In this document: positions 51,901 to 60,189 of the stretch, in pieces
Numbering within the stretch: position 1 is the stretch's first letter
Layout: each line of letters starts with the position of its first letter
DNA from: Malania oleifera
Lineage: Eukaryota > Streptophyta > Magnoliopsida > Santalales > Ximeniaceae
DNA length: 64,000 bases
Direction: 5' to 3'
Assembly (NCBI RefSeq): GCF_029873635.1
Contig: NC_080420.1
Span: 56,765,457 to 56,829,456, forward strand
The notes under the pieces: model-generated
Databases searched by the model: none
Told to the model about the DNA's origin: nothing
Seen by the model: only the letters and a program-made list of their open reading frames with translations
Made by a program: the position numbers and the translations under genes

Positions 51901-54900
51901 TCCTCCTTTTCTCTTAGACTTTACATTTTTACTCTTGGCCTTTCCTCAAGGGAGCAGTTCTAAGTTCAGCTCATTGCTTTAGGATCCTTTTTTTCATTAT
52001 TTTCTTGATGATTCCATTATATACCCATGATCTTGCCTAATGTCAACTTAGTGTTACAACATGTATGTATAGATGGCTTACATTAGTTTATGAATCATAA
52101 TCTCATTACTATCCCATTTCAGGTGTCGAAATAGAACCTTGACTTATGATCCTTTTCGAATTTCAATACAGAGTAACAACACTTATAGAGTACATTTTAA
52201 CATTGAACTTTTGATAGAAAAATAGACTCCACCTGCATAACACTAATTGCCTTAAATCTCTTTACACATAGCCGGTCCCAAGCCTAGGTAAATGAGTAGG
52301 GTTGCATTAGGTAGTTGACAGCCAGTCTAAAACTTTTCAAACCTTTATAACATTAATCCTTATCAAATATTCACTTCAGTGCCCCCTACAAATGAAGTGC
52401 TGCACTTGTACCACCCAAGTGTGGCGAAAAATGGGCAAAGGTGATCTAGGCCAGATTATTTTGAACAGGAGAGGGTTAAGAAGTGTATTGGAAACTAAGG
52501 GTAGATTAGCAACTTGGAATACAAAGGCACTTACACTAAAAGCATGGAGATAACCGACGCAACGATTAGAAGAAAAATTAACATAATTTGCCTCGAATAG
52601 ACCAAGTGGGCAGGGGAGAAAGCTAGAGAAATTGAAAAATCTGGATTTAAGCTTTGGTACACTAAAAAAAAAAAAAAAAAAAAACATGAGAATGAGGTAG
52701 GATTCATTGTAGACAAATATCTAAAAGATAGTGTAATAGATGTTAAGAGAGTAGGGGATAGAATCATAAAGATCAAGATAGCCTTAGGCCAAGACTTAGT
52801 AGAAAACCTTCATAGACAATTTTGGGAAGAAGTGGATGGTGTTATACAAGGGATAATAGGGTTCAAGGAAACATTCATAGGAGTTGATTTGAATGGACAC
52901 ATTGGAAAGGACAATAAGGGTTATGAGATGATGCATGGGGGCCATGGATAAGGAGATAAAAATGAGCTCAACTATATGACCTTAGTTTCTCCATGTCATG
53001 TGATCCTGTTATAATGAATACATACTTTAAGAAGAGGGAAGAATACTTAATAACCTTCAAGAGTGGACAAAATAAAGCCAAATAGATTTTTTCTTAACTA
53101 GGAGGGGAGATTGCTTATCATGTAAGGATTGTAAAGTTATCCCAAGTGAAAGTTTGATTACATAGCATAGAGTTTTAGTGTTGTATATATATGTAATATG
53201 GTAAAATCTGAAGATAAACTGATAAAAGAGGGTGATTGGACAATATAGGAAAGATGCTAACAATCTATGGAGTAGGATGGCTAGCTCTATTAACAAAATA
53301 GCAAAAGAGATTTTAGGTGAACCGTGAATCTAAAGGAGGATTCCCAACCAATAAAGAAAGTTGGTGGTGGGATCAAGATGTTCAAAAAAAAAAAATATAA
53401 AGATAAAAAAATATTTGTAATAATACTTGGCAAACTTGTAGAAAAGACTTTGAAAAGTATAAAGAGACAAGAAAAGATGCAAAAAAGGCCAGCAGTGAAG
53501 CTAGACATAGAGCTTACGATAATTTTTATACTAGACTAGTTACAAAAGAAGGGAAAAGAGACATATATAAACTAGCTAGGGCTAGAGCAAGCAAGTGTCA
53601 GGATTTAGGTCGTGTAAAATGTATTAAGAGAGAGGATGAGAATGTCTTGTTTAAAGAAGAAGACATAAAAGAGAGATGATGAAGCTACTTTAATAAGTTG
53701 TTTAATGAAAACTGAATTGAAAGTTTAAATTTAGAAAATGACAGAGGATGAAAAGGTTAAAAATTTGAGATTTATTCACAAAATTAAAGTCACTGAAGTC
53801 GAGATGACTTTAAAAAAAGAAAAGAAAATTGGGAAATATATTGGATCATATAACATCCCAATTGAAGTGTGGAAATATCTAGAGGATAATGGAAGTATAT
53901 GATTTACTAATTTATTTAACACAATTATAAAAACCAAGAAAATTCTAGATGAATGAAGGAAAAACATGTTAATACCTATATACAAAAACAAAGGAAACAT
54001 TCCAAATTGTAATAACTATTGTAGAATTAAATTGGTGAGTCATAAAATGAAAAGGGCAATTGAATGAAGAATAAGGTCGGAAATGAGGGGTTCAGAGAAT
54101 CAATTTGGTTTTATACCTAGGAGATTGACTACAAAAGTTATCTATCTTGTAAGAAGATCAATGGAAAATATTAGAGAAAAGAAGAGGGAGCATATGGTTT
54201 TTATTGAGCTAGAGAAAGCCTATGATAGGGTACCTAGGGAAGTTTTTTGGTGGTTTTTAGAAAAGAAGTATGTAGTAGGTATATTGATGTCATTAAGGAT
54301 ATGTATGATACAGTAACAACTAGCGTTACAAATACAAGTGGAGAGGCTGGAAAATTTCCCGTCACAATTGGTGTACATCAAGGATCTACTTTGAGTCTTT
54401 ACCTTTTTGCGTTAGTGATTGATGAACTCATTAGGAGCATCCAAAGCGAGATCCAATGGTGCATGTTGTTTACAGATGATGTTGTTTTGATTGATGAAAG
54501 TAGGAGTGGAGTAGAATCTAAGTTAGAATAATGTAGAGAAACTTTAGAGTCTAGAGGCTTTAGTTTAAGTAGAAATAAGACAGAATATATGAGATATAAT
54601 TTCAACTATCGTTGGAGGAATATTGGAGAAAAGATTAAACTTGATGGGCAAGAAATTAATAGCGCTAGCAGATTCCGATACCTTGGTTTTGTTATGCGAG
54701 CGGAAGGTGAAACTGAAGAGGATCTAATACAAATATTGGAGAAAAAATTAAACTTGATGGGCAAGAAATTAAAAGCACTAGCAGATTTCAATAACTTGGT
54801 TCTATTATGCAAGCGGAAGGAGAAATGGATATAATACATACAATTAAAGTAGGTTGGGTAAAACGGGGGAGTGGTTTGGGTTTGCTGTGTGACTGCAAAA

Positions 54901-56258
54901 TACCCTTAGAATTAAAAGGAAGTTTTATTGGATAGCTCTAAGACCGGACATTTTATATGGATTAGTGTGTTGGACAACTGAGAAACACCATATTCGAAAA
55001 GTAAAAGTTGCTAAAACGTGAATGCTAAGGTGGATGAGTGATATACATATTCATAATAAGTTAGGCACTGCATTGGTAGAAGATTAGGATAAGGAGGGGT
55101 AGCTTAAATGGTTCGGGCTTTTGAAACGTAGGCCAAATAGTGCACTTATAAGGAGTGAGCTTGATACTATTAATGGCAGTAGAAGGGATAGAGGAAGACC
55201 TAAAATAATGTGAATGAGATAGTGAGGAAGACATAGCTTTTAAGCTATCCGAGGATAATGCTTTCAATTGCGTGAATTGGTAGAAAAGGATTCATGTAGT
55301 CAACTTTACAAGTGGGACTTAAGGCTTCTTCTTCTTCTTCTTGTTTATATAATGACGTGCTACAATATAATTTCTTTTGATCTCAGATGTCCATAATTTT
55401 AAAAAAAAATCCATTTTTTTTTAATGCTTGAAACGTTTTGGACACTTCTCAAAGCACTCCTTAGATGCTTGTCCAACACTTACGTAAATGTATTTTAAGC
55501 ATATTACAAAGTGTTATAATATGATTTCATTCAAAAAATTTGATAATATACAGAAGAAAAACACTATAAATTTGATTTTTTATTTTAAAAAAATTGTCAT
55601 AAATTATTGACAAATTTTTAATGGAAGAAGCTATATATTGATAAGTTTTACAAAATTAAAAGAGCTAAGAAGGTGCATTTGTATTTATTAGGTTTTTCAA
55701 TTAATGTCCTTTAAATATTAGATGTAATATTTATGGTCTGCAATATATTTAAATAGAATTTTGTCTAATTAGCATGTCCTTTCTGCTGGTTCCCCATATA
55801 CGGAGACATGTTAAGTATGACAATATTCCTGATCTTTTTCATGTTCCCATATTTTTATAGTTGCAATGATTGTATAAATAACTTTGAATATTCGAACTTT
55901 TATATAAACTCAATTACAGGAATATAATGTCAATTTATTTAAGGAAATCTTAACTATATTATAAATTATCTGAATACTACTCAAGATTATTTACTTACAA
56001 TCACATGCAATGCGTTTGACATATTGATCAGTACTCTTTAATTGTTATGTTAATGAAAACTTGGTTTTAGTGGTTTGTTGTTGCATCTAAAGTTTCTGGG
56101 AAATGAATGCTGTTGTTTATTTTCAGGTTTAGGGTGCCAGTGTTGTGGCATTTCTCTCCATATGTCATGGTGTGCTGGGACATGCATAATTTAAATTGTA
56201 AATGAAATGAAATATTGATCAAGTAAAATCATTGCTTTTTAAGGCATGCTTATTAGGT

Positions 56259-56289
<31 letters not shown>

Positions 56290-59200
56290 AAGGTAGTTTT
56301 AGGTGAGGTGACCTACACTAGGCAAACATGCCTTTTTTGCTCTGGTGCATGTTGTCCCCTTTCCAGCAATAAACATCTGGTATCCTCTTTTCAGCATAAT
56401 GTCATCTGTACTCTGTCCTTTCTATATACAGATTTTGCATGTAAATAAGAAAATATTCCCCATTTGAATTCAATAAAAATATAACCAAAAAACATTTGTC
56501 AGCTTACCACTTTATCTAAAAGCTTAAGCTGTTAGGTTGTGGGCCAACAAAGTATATCAAGCTTTAACACTCCCCCACATGTACAGCCCAATAGCTTGTG
56601 GTGTGATAAACACACAATAAATAACACCCATTACAGGGAATACAATAAAGTTTTAAACAACACGCAATAAATGTGGGTAACGATACTAGAAACTAGGACC
56701 TCCCGGTAACCAGATTTGATACTGTGTTAGATTCCACTTTACCTCAAAGATTTAGCTGTTAGGGGTTGAGCCCACAATGTATATTCAGCTTTAACAACTT
56801 TAAATTCCCTGAGAAAAAGTCAGCTTTCCCTTTCAAGAACAAAATTGAAAAATTTCAGGATTGTTTGGCTCTCCTAATTTCAAGTTCAAATGCATACCAT
56901 CAAATCAAGGATTTAGAGGAAAAAAAAGGTTTGTATAAAAATGATTAGGAATCAAAATGCTTGCAGAAATTTTCTTTAAAAGGTTTCATAAGACATTCTA
57001 CACTTGGTCAACCTAATAATTTGTACTGACAATACACAATTTTCTAAATACTCTAAAAAACCATGGAATTCAATCAAGTCAGGAATATACATATACCTAT
57101 ATCAATATATACATACATACATACATATATATTTGTATGTATGGTTAAGCCAAGATAACAATTTATATTTAAATCCAGAAAAATAAATTATTAAATTTAA
57201 ATGGGTAAATTAACTCTAATCATTATGCATTTACTTTATTGATTGTGTGCTAGGCTTTTAGCGTCCTATTATCATATAGAGGAGTTCAATGTATTGTTTC
57301 TGTATATATGTATGTATATGATCATTTGTCTTTCTTATGTACACATTTTATACACTTCTTTAATAGATATGTGCTTTATCTTCCTATGGGCTGTGCCTGT
57401 GCTTTGTACCGTGCACTTGGGCCTTGTGCCCTCTGTGCCTTAGTGTACTTTGTACTTTTAATAAACTATGACTAAGAGACATGCAGCACTGAATAATCCT
57501 TGAATGCTTTATGGTTGTAGGTGCCAGCTATTGGCTGCCAGTGGTTCTCTTCAGCCCCTTTGGATGAATCTTTCTATGCCAAGCAAATAGCTTCTTCAAG
57601 AACCTTCTGCATTTTTGAGGAGGTTAATTAGCTGTACTGTATAAATAGACTTCTTATTATCTGTTTGCTGTGGTAGTTAGTTAGTTTGTTTGTTTTGTTT
57701 TGTTTTGTTTTTTGTTTTTTTTTTCCCGGACTCTGCAATGAAATATATTTGTTACTTTAGTATAGTATGAAGCTACAATACAGTATATCTATTTTGTTAT
57801 ATGCCACCTGATCTATATCGAGGATGTTCAAAAGCAACCTCAAAAGTGGAGATTCTAACCACAATTGGACAAATTGCTGATTGGCCTTCTGAGTATCCTT
57901 TTATACAACAAAAAAGAGAGTTACCTAATTTGAACTGGAACTTGCTTTCAAGTGTTTTGCTTTTTAACGAATTTTTCAGTAAAATTTTTAAAAAATGTTT
58001 GGCCATATCCTTTTCATTCAAGTGTTAAAAAATCTTTTCAACTTCTCCCAGAAATCCAAAAGGATCTGTTTCCTTATTACATGGGAAATGCTTGAAGCCA
58101 TTGACTGGAAACAATATACAAAATTAAATAAAGTTTTAGATTCACAGAAATTCTGTTATTAGATTTCGGCAAAGACATGTCTGATCAATAGATGAAAGTT
58201 ATATATAAATTTTCAACTTTGTATCTGCTTTATAATTGATCTCTATACACAATACCCTAGCTTGTTTATCAGTTTTGTTTGTTCAGTGGCTTTTTAATTC
58301 AGAGAATGAACCCTGGCCCAATGCTAAGGGTCCATCTCCTGTACTTGGAGGTCATGATTTCAAATCAAAACTGCCAAAACGGCCTTACCGAATCTGGAGG
58401 TAAGGCTGCATGCAACATGCCCTTTCTGGACTGTCAATTTGGCATGAGGGTCTTGTACGTTGGGTGTTCTTTCTTTCTTTTGTGATTCTTTCAACATGTC
58501 CTTTCATCTACGACAGCCACAGGGCCTGTAAAACATATTTTTGCCTCATGAATTATACACTTGAGAAACTACTATTTGATGGGTTGAAAGCTTAGTCTAC
58601 TATTTGATCAGATTCAAACATCCCTTTTAAACAAGTGGTCCACGATGATTTAGATGTAGCTAGAGTTGTGAGTCTCTAATGTATCAATTGGTGACATTTG
58701 ATTTATTTGCGAAGCGCATTTTTAGCATAGTGCTTGTCTATTCATGGGATAGTCCATTATGTTGAAACTTTTGTAACTCGAGGGAGCCATCAGAATAAAA
58801 CAATAGCCACAACTCTGGCGAAGCCAGTATTTGAGCAACATGTGTTGCTTCTTGAACAAGTTATTCAGCAAGAATCTTTTCTTTTTAAAAGCAAAGCCTG
58901 AGACTTTTTTCCCTGTGTGCAAGTAAAGGATAGTAGCTCTTAGGAGATATGAAAGTGTTTTGGTTTTTCCAAATAAATATGGTTTCTTTCTTACTGTTCT
59001 TGCTATTGGCTGATTAAGTCATGACATCACATTTTAAAAGTACTTGCATTATGGACTTGCCATAATTAGTGCTTTATCATTCTTTTGGAAGGAAAAAAAT
59101 TTGCTTTCATTTTATTTGTGCATAAAGAAGCAGCTTGAGTTTTTTATTTATTATTATTATTATTATTATGATTTTAGTTCTTTATTTGTTTTGTTTTTAT

Positions 59201-59415
59201 CCAAATGCCCAATATTATTTCTTTTGTTATTTATTTTCTGGTTTCTACAATCTGCCATTAATTTTCAATCTTTTATATGTTTCACTTTGTCTCCCAAAAA
59301 AAAAAAAAAAAAGCTGTCTCACTTATCTTTTAATGAATGCATGCTTGCAGTTGGAGAGAATGCAAAATGCAGGTCTTATTAGAGGAGGTTCCTTAGAAAA
59401 TGCCATTGTTTGTAG
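30842..59415 (+). CDS. LPXC: LPXC, UDP-3-O-acyl-N-acetylglucosamine deacetylase (first five exons; 3' end outside window)
   Basis: Zinc metalloenzyme that removes the acetyl group from UDP-3-O-acyl-GlcNAc, the committed step of lipid A synthesis in bacteria; plant homologues make lipid A-like precursors and are reported in mitochondria. Five exons join in frame (30842-30895, 31038-31346, 45185-45391, 57521-57622, 59351-59415; 737 nt) with GT-AG introns of 142, 13838, 12129 and 1728 bp. The joined 245 codons align without gaps, from memory, to Arabidopsis [39 protein letters not shown] (Glu-His of the active site), [34 protein letters not shown] and [14 protein letters not shown]. Arabidopsis LPXC is about 326 residues, so about a quarter, with the later zinc ligands (RHK.LD..GD motif), lies beyond 64000. 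The start ATG has a good context (A at -3, G at +4) and gives a basic, uncharged-acid-free leader, [18 protein letters not shown], that suits a mitochondrial signal. No sign of inactivation is seen. Confidence 0.93.
30896..31037 (+). repeat. LPXC intron 1 with (CT)n run next to the donor
   Basis: 142-bp intron. A (TC/CT)n run occupies about 30900-30935, starting four bases after the donor GT. The acceptor is ttctgattgtag|act. Both flanking exons are in phase 0. Confidence 0.75.
31038..31346 (+). CDS. LPXC: LPXC exon 2 (N-terminal catalytic domain with EH motif)
   Basis: 103 codons, phase 0 at both ends (attgtag|act ... gtcgag|gtaagt). It carries [14 protein letters not shown], the AGAGRYF block, ETPLCTKL and [23 protein letters not shown]. 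The Glu-His pair corresponds to E. coli Glu78 (general base) and His79 (zinc ligand). It is GC-rich compared with the surrounding introns. Confidence 0.96.
31681..32338. mobile_element. Possible MITE-like element in intron 2
   Basis: The left text ggaggcgtttggttggcag and the right end, read on the minus strand (ggggagatttggttcac), share a gg.g..tttggtt end, followed by similar 'tatc..aaaatattc' sequence. It is about 660 bp, without coding capacity. No clear target duplication was found, so this is tentative. Confidence 0.35.
32360..32500. repeat. GA-rich direct repeat
   Basis: The block 'cctttggttg.g.aaagtggag.agagaa' occurs near 32380 and again near 32460, about 80 bp apart, in a strongly purine-rich stretch. 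Confidence 0.65.
32821..33345 (-). mobile_element. L1-type LINE fragment, 3' end of ORF2
   Basis: On the minus strand the pieces [18 protein letters not shown], then a [10 protein letters not shown]..-like block, and finally [17 protein letters not shown] / [15 protein letters not shown] follow the usual order of the plant L1 ORF2 tail after the reverse transcriptase (zf-RVT region; compare 'FWxIWLERNxRIF'). Frames change several times and the reverse transcriptase core is missing, so this is a 5'-truncated relic. Confidence 0.7.
33962..34092 (-). mobile_element. Au-like SINE, minus strand, 5'-truncated
   Basis: Read on the minus strand it gives 'ggaaacagcctctcgcaaaa', 'ggtaaggctgtgtac', 'ccccttgtggtccgccccttccc', 'ggaccccacatacgcgggagc' and 'gtgcacggggctgccctttttt', which is the familiar body and tail of the angiosperm Au SINE. 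The tRNA-like head with the B box is not present. It is inserted in intron 2. Confidence 0.88.
35402..35735 (+). mobile_element. L1-type LINE 3' end fragment inside the RTE relic
   Basis: Interrupts the RTE match. It has the T-rich 3' UTR layout of plant L1 elements (runs of T, 'ggttttggttttgg', then 'gaggatttagtatcctcattatgcttgtacattctc'). It holds no coding part. The assignment rests on its position and on this characteristic tail. Confidence 0.5.
35850..36025 (+). mobile_element. Au-like tRNA-derived SINE
   Basis: Contains a Pol III B-box-like ggttcgagtc (about 35887), then 'ggaaacaacttctttgcataaaagcag', 'ggtaaggctgcatatac', 'gaccctcccc', and 'gggagccttgtggtttggtgatgcc', following the Au SINE order. 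It splits the minus-strand RTE relic, so it is younger than that element. Confidence 0.85.
37283..38165. mobile_element. hAT-like MITE nested in the copia element
   Basis: The left end CATAGTTGTCAAATCG and the right end, read on the minus strand (CATGGTTGTTAGACTC), share a CATRGTTGTYA terminal inverted repeat. A perfect 8-bp target duplication cctactgt lies at 37275-37282 and 38166-38173. Size is 883 bp, with no coding capacity. The ends are rich in gaatcg/gattcg subterminal motifs. An 8-bp duplication points to hAT. Confidence 0.92.
38901..40706 (-). mobile_element. Small Ty3/gypsy element with two LTRs, minus strand, nested in the copia element
   Basis: Two similar direct repeats of about 400 bp (38901-39305 and 40313-40706) flank about 1 kb. 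The interior read on the minus strand holds a gypsy protease-region relic ([27 protein letters not shown]). On the minus strand ttttggttccaaac next to the 40.3-kb LTR is a plausible primer-binding site. The target duplication ctact/ttact (38896-38900, 40707-40711) splits the integrase region of the copia host. The LTRs have clearly diverged, so it is old; it is broken and has no reverse transcriptase or integrase that I can see. Confidence 0.82.
40387..40406. repeat. Poly-G tract
   Basis: Near-continuous run of about 20 G in the LTR at 40313-40706. It is absent at the matching place in the other LTR. Confidence 0.9.
43201..45184. other. Rest of LPXC intron 2: no gene seen
   Basis: Unique-looking AT-rich intron sequence with T-rich tracts towards the 3' end (44920-45060), as usual before a plant acceptor. 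I see no domain or clear transposon ends. Confidence 0.6.
45185..45391 (+). CDS. LPXC: LPXC exon 3
   Basis: 69 codons, phase 0 at both ends (ctgacacag|gtt ... ccacag|gtcaac). It reads [23 protein letters not shown]..., [38 protein letters not shown], continuing the LpxC first domain into the second. The DGSAxEWV block is highly conserved in LpxC. Confidence 0.96.
45560..45880 (+). mobile_element. RTE-clade LINE fragment (C-terminal ORF part)
   Basis: Matches 54615-54980 of the RTE LINE: 'gataagattaaacttgat.atcaagaaattaatag' then 'gagcggaaggagaaattgaagaggat' and 'ctagccatgctttatggattagaatgttgggcaac' ([13 protein letters not shown]). It is interrupted by stops and frame changes and truncated at both ends. 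Confidence 0.85.
45884..46815 (-). mobile_element. L1-type LINE fragment, reverse transcriptase part, minus strand
   Basis: On the minus strand, from right to left, it gives [18 protein letters not shown] (the block before the RT), [21 protein letters not shown] (compare [12 protein letters not shown]), [11 protein letters not shown] (compare GLVFKIDFKKAYD), then [15 protein letters not shown] (compare F...SGLKINLSKS). This is the usual order of plant L1 ORF2. The domain is spread over several frames, with the YADD core between blocks not clear. It is a decayed relic. Confidence 0.8.
46816..50450 (-). mobile_element. Ty1/copia element, minus strand, fossil
   Basis: On the minus strand, from right to left: a zinc-knuckle gag end ([15 protein letters not shown] near 50270), a protease-like SSHMRGCPN (about 49970), integrase ([15 protein letters not shown] near 49150), [35 protein letters not shown] (49070-48890), reverse transcriptase remnants (48.4-47.8 kb) and RNase H remnants (47.5-47.2 kb). 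A polypurine tract (cttgagggagag on the minus strand) is at 46976-46987, and an LTR starting TGTTAGAAGAG ends at 46975 on the plus strand. It has many breaks and is old. The matching 5' LTR was not found. Confidence 0.85.
50451..52374. other. No gene seen in intron 3 between copia and RTE elements
   Basis: Contains a stretch that could be the copia 5' untranslated part (50460-50950) and T/C-rich text at 51020-51960, with short frames that lack any domain. No ends or target duplications were recognised. Confidence 0.5.
52375..55345 (+). mobile_element. RTE-clade LINE, near full length, decayed
   Basis: The order fits plant RTE. The endonuclease spans 52490-53100 ([42 protein letters not shown]). 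The linker spans 53300-53950. The reverse transcriptase spans 54080-54530 ([65 protein letters not shown]; the usual ADD is TDD). The C-terminal part follows ([14 protein letters not shown], and a 'GRDRGRPK'-like end near 55195). It ends in cttcttcttcttcttcttg at 55326-55345, the short simple-repeat tail typical of RTE. There are many stops and frame changes, and one internal tandem duplication. I could not see a target duplication. Confidence 0.92.
54619..54844. repeat. 113-bp tandem duplication inside the RTE LINE
   Basis: The blocks starting aatattggagaaaa at 54619 and 54732 repeat the same segment (aaacttgatgggcaagaaatt..agca.tagcagatt..gcgagcggaagg). Other RTE pieces here (45560) have it only once. 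Confidence 0.9.
55346..56504. other. No gene seen in intron 3
   Basis: AT-rich, with a (GT)n run at 56270-56290. No domain or transposon ends were recognised. Confidence 0.6.
56505..56795 (-). mobile_element. Short repeat element with tRNA-like promoter and direct terminal repeats
   Basis: A block of about 65 bp (cacttta.ct.aaag..ta.gctgttagg...gggc..ca.tatat.cagctttaac) occurs at 56510 and 56733, flanking about 160 bp. Read on the minus strand, the middle gives 'taacacagtatcaaatctggttaccgggaggtcctagtttctagtatcgttac', which resembles a degenerate Pol III A/B-box head (compare ggttcgagtct). It could be a TRIM-like element, or two SINE heads in tandem. Confidence 0.55.
56796..57520. other. No gene seen at the 3' end of intron 3
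   Basis: AT-rich with (ATAC)n-like text at 57106-57130. The last 40 bases lead into the acceptor. Confidence 0.65.
57521..57622 (+). CDS. LPXC: LPXC exon 4
   Basis: 34 codons, phase 0 at both ends (ggttgtag|gtg ... gaggag|gttaat). It reads [34 protein letters not shown]. The SRTF motif holds the threonine that corresponds to E. coli Thr191 near the catalytic zinc. Confidence 0.96.
57623..59350 (+). other. LPXC intron 4 (1.7 kb)
   Basis: Bounded by gag|gttaat and gcttgcag|ttg. It contains a SINE-like element at 58305-58490, (TTA)n at 59142-59168 and a poly-A run at 59296-59312. Nothing else is recognised. Confidence 0.92.
58305..58490 (+). mobile_element. tRNA-derived SINE, Au-like, diverged
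   Basis: Follows the Au order: 'cccaatgctaagggtccatc' head, 'cttggaggtcatgatttcaaatc' (degenerate B box, compare ggttcgaatc), 'ggtaaggctgcatgcaacatgccc', 'ggcatgagggtcttgtacgttggg', then a tctttctttctttt tail. It lies in the same direction as LPXC. Confidence 0.7.
59351..59415 (+). CDS. LPXC: LPXC exon 5 (last exon inside the window)
   Basis: 21 codons plus two bases (tgcttgcag|ttg ... tgttgtag ending in phase 2 before gtaatg). It reads [21 protein letters not shown], matching the LpxC GL..GGSLxNAIV block. The incomplete codon AG plus T or C from the next exon would give the serine found in Arabidopsis. Confidence 0.95.
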
Positions 59416-60189
59416 GTAATGTGGTTGATCCCGTATATATACAAATATATATATTAGGAGTTTGCAATGTTAATTGCAACAACTGCTACTCTACATTATG
59501 CTTTGTGAAGAATACTAATTTAACTTCATATTCTACAAGGAAACAAGTTGTTTTGATATAACCTGGTATGGTGGTATGCTCTGGTTTTGCATCGTCACCC
59601 ATTGACCTTAAGCATTATGTAAAAAGATGCTCATAAATAGTTCTTAAGGTTTTTATCATTTCAGTATATTTTCGCTCATATGCATTCACATGAATTTAAG
59701 TATACAATAATAAATACATACATTTATATTATTTCATGATTTTATATAATTTTATATATGAATCTGATGGTAATAGCTAAAGGTTATAATATGCACAATA
59801 TTAGACAGCAATAATAAATAAATTTATGAAGGTAATTAAAATGACAGTCAAATAATATTATTTAAACTAAATTCATAATCGTTAAAAGAAGACTTCGTAA
59901 CTTTATGAATAGCGGGTTGAGCTGTTATAAAATGATTGAATTATTTTATTTACTGTAACTGATAATTTTGCGCATAGCACATGTTTTTTAAATAAATTAA
60001 TAATGATTTGGTTTGATTTTTTTATAGGTTAAACATCAAAAGTTTGAATTTTCATATACATGTTACGTAGTACGTCTGGACACTATATTTTTGTAGCAGT
60101 CTGAAATATGATGTTCATAAGGGACATTGATGCAGTCCGACAGTACTGATATTTGTTTGTGCCAAAAGGAAAATTCGACTGAGGGAGGG

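Larger units (their letters stand above)
45392..57520 (+). other. LPXC intron 3 (12.1 kb, transposon-filled)
   Basis: Bounded by cag|gtcaac and tggttgtag|gtgcc, with the protein running straight across (DFPQ then VPAIGCQW). It contains RTE, L1 and copia pieces and a near full-length RTE LINE. Confidence 0.93.
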
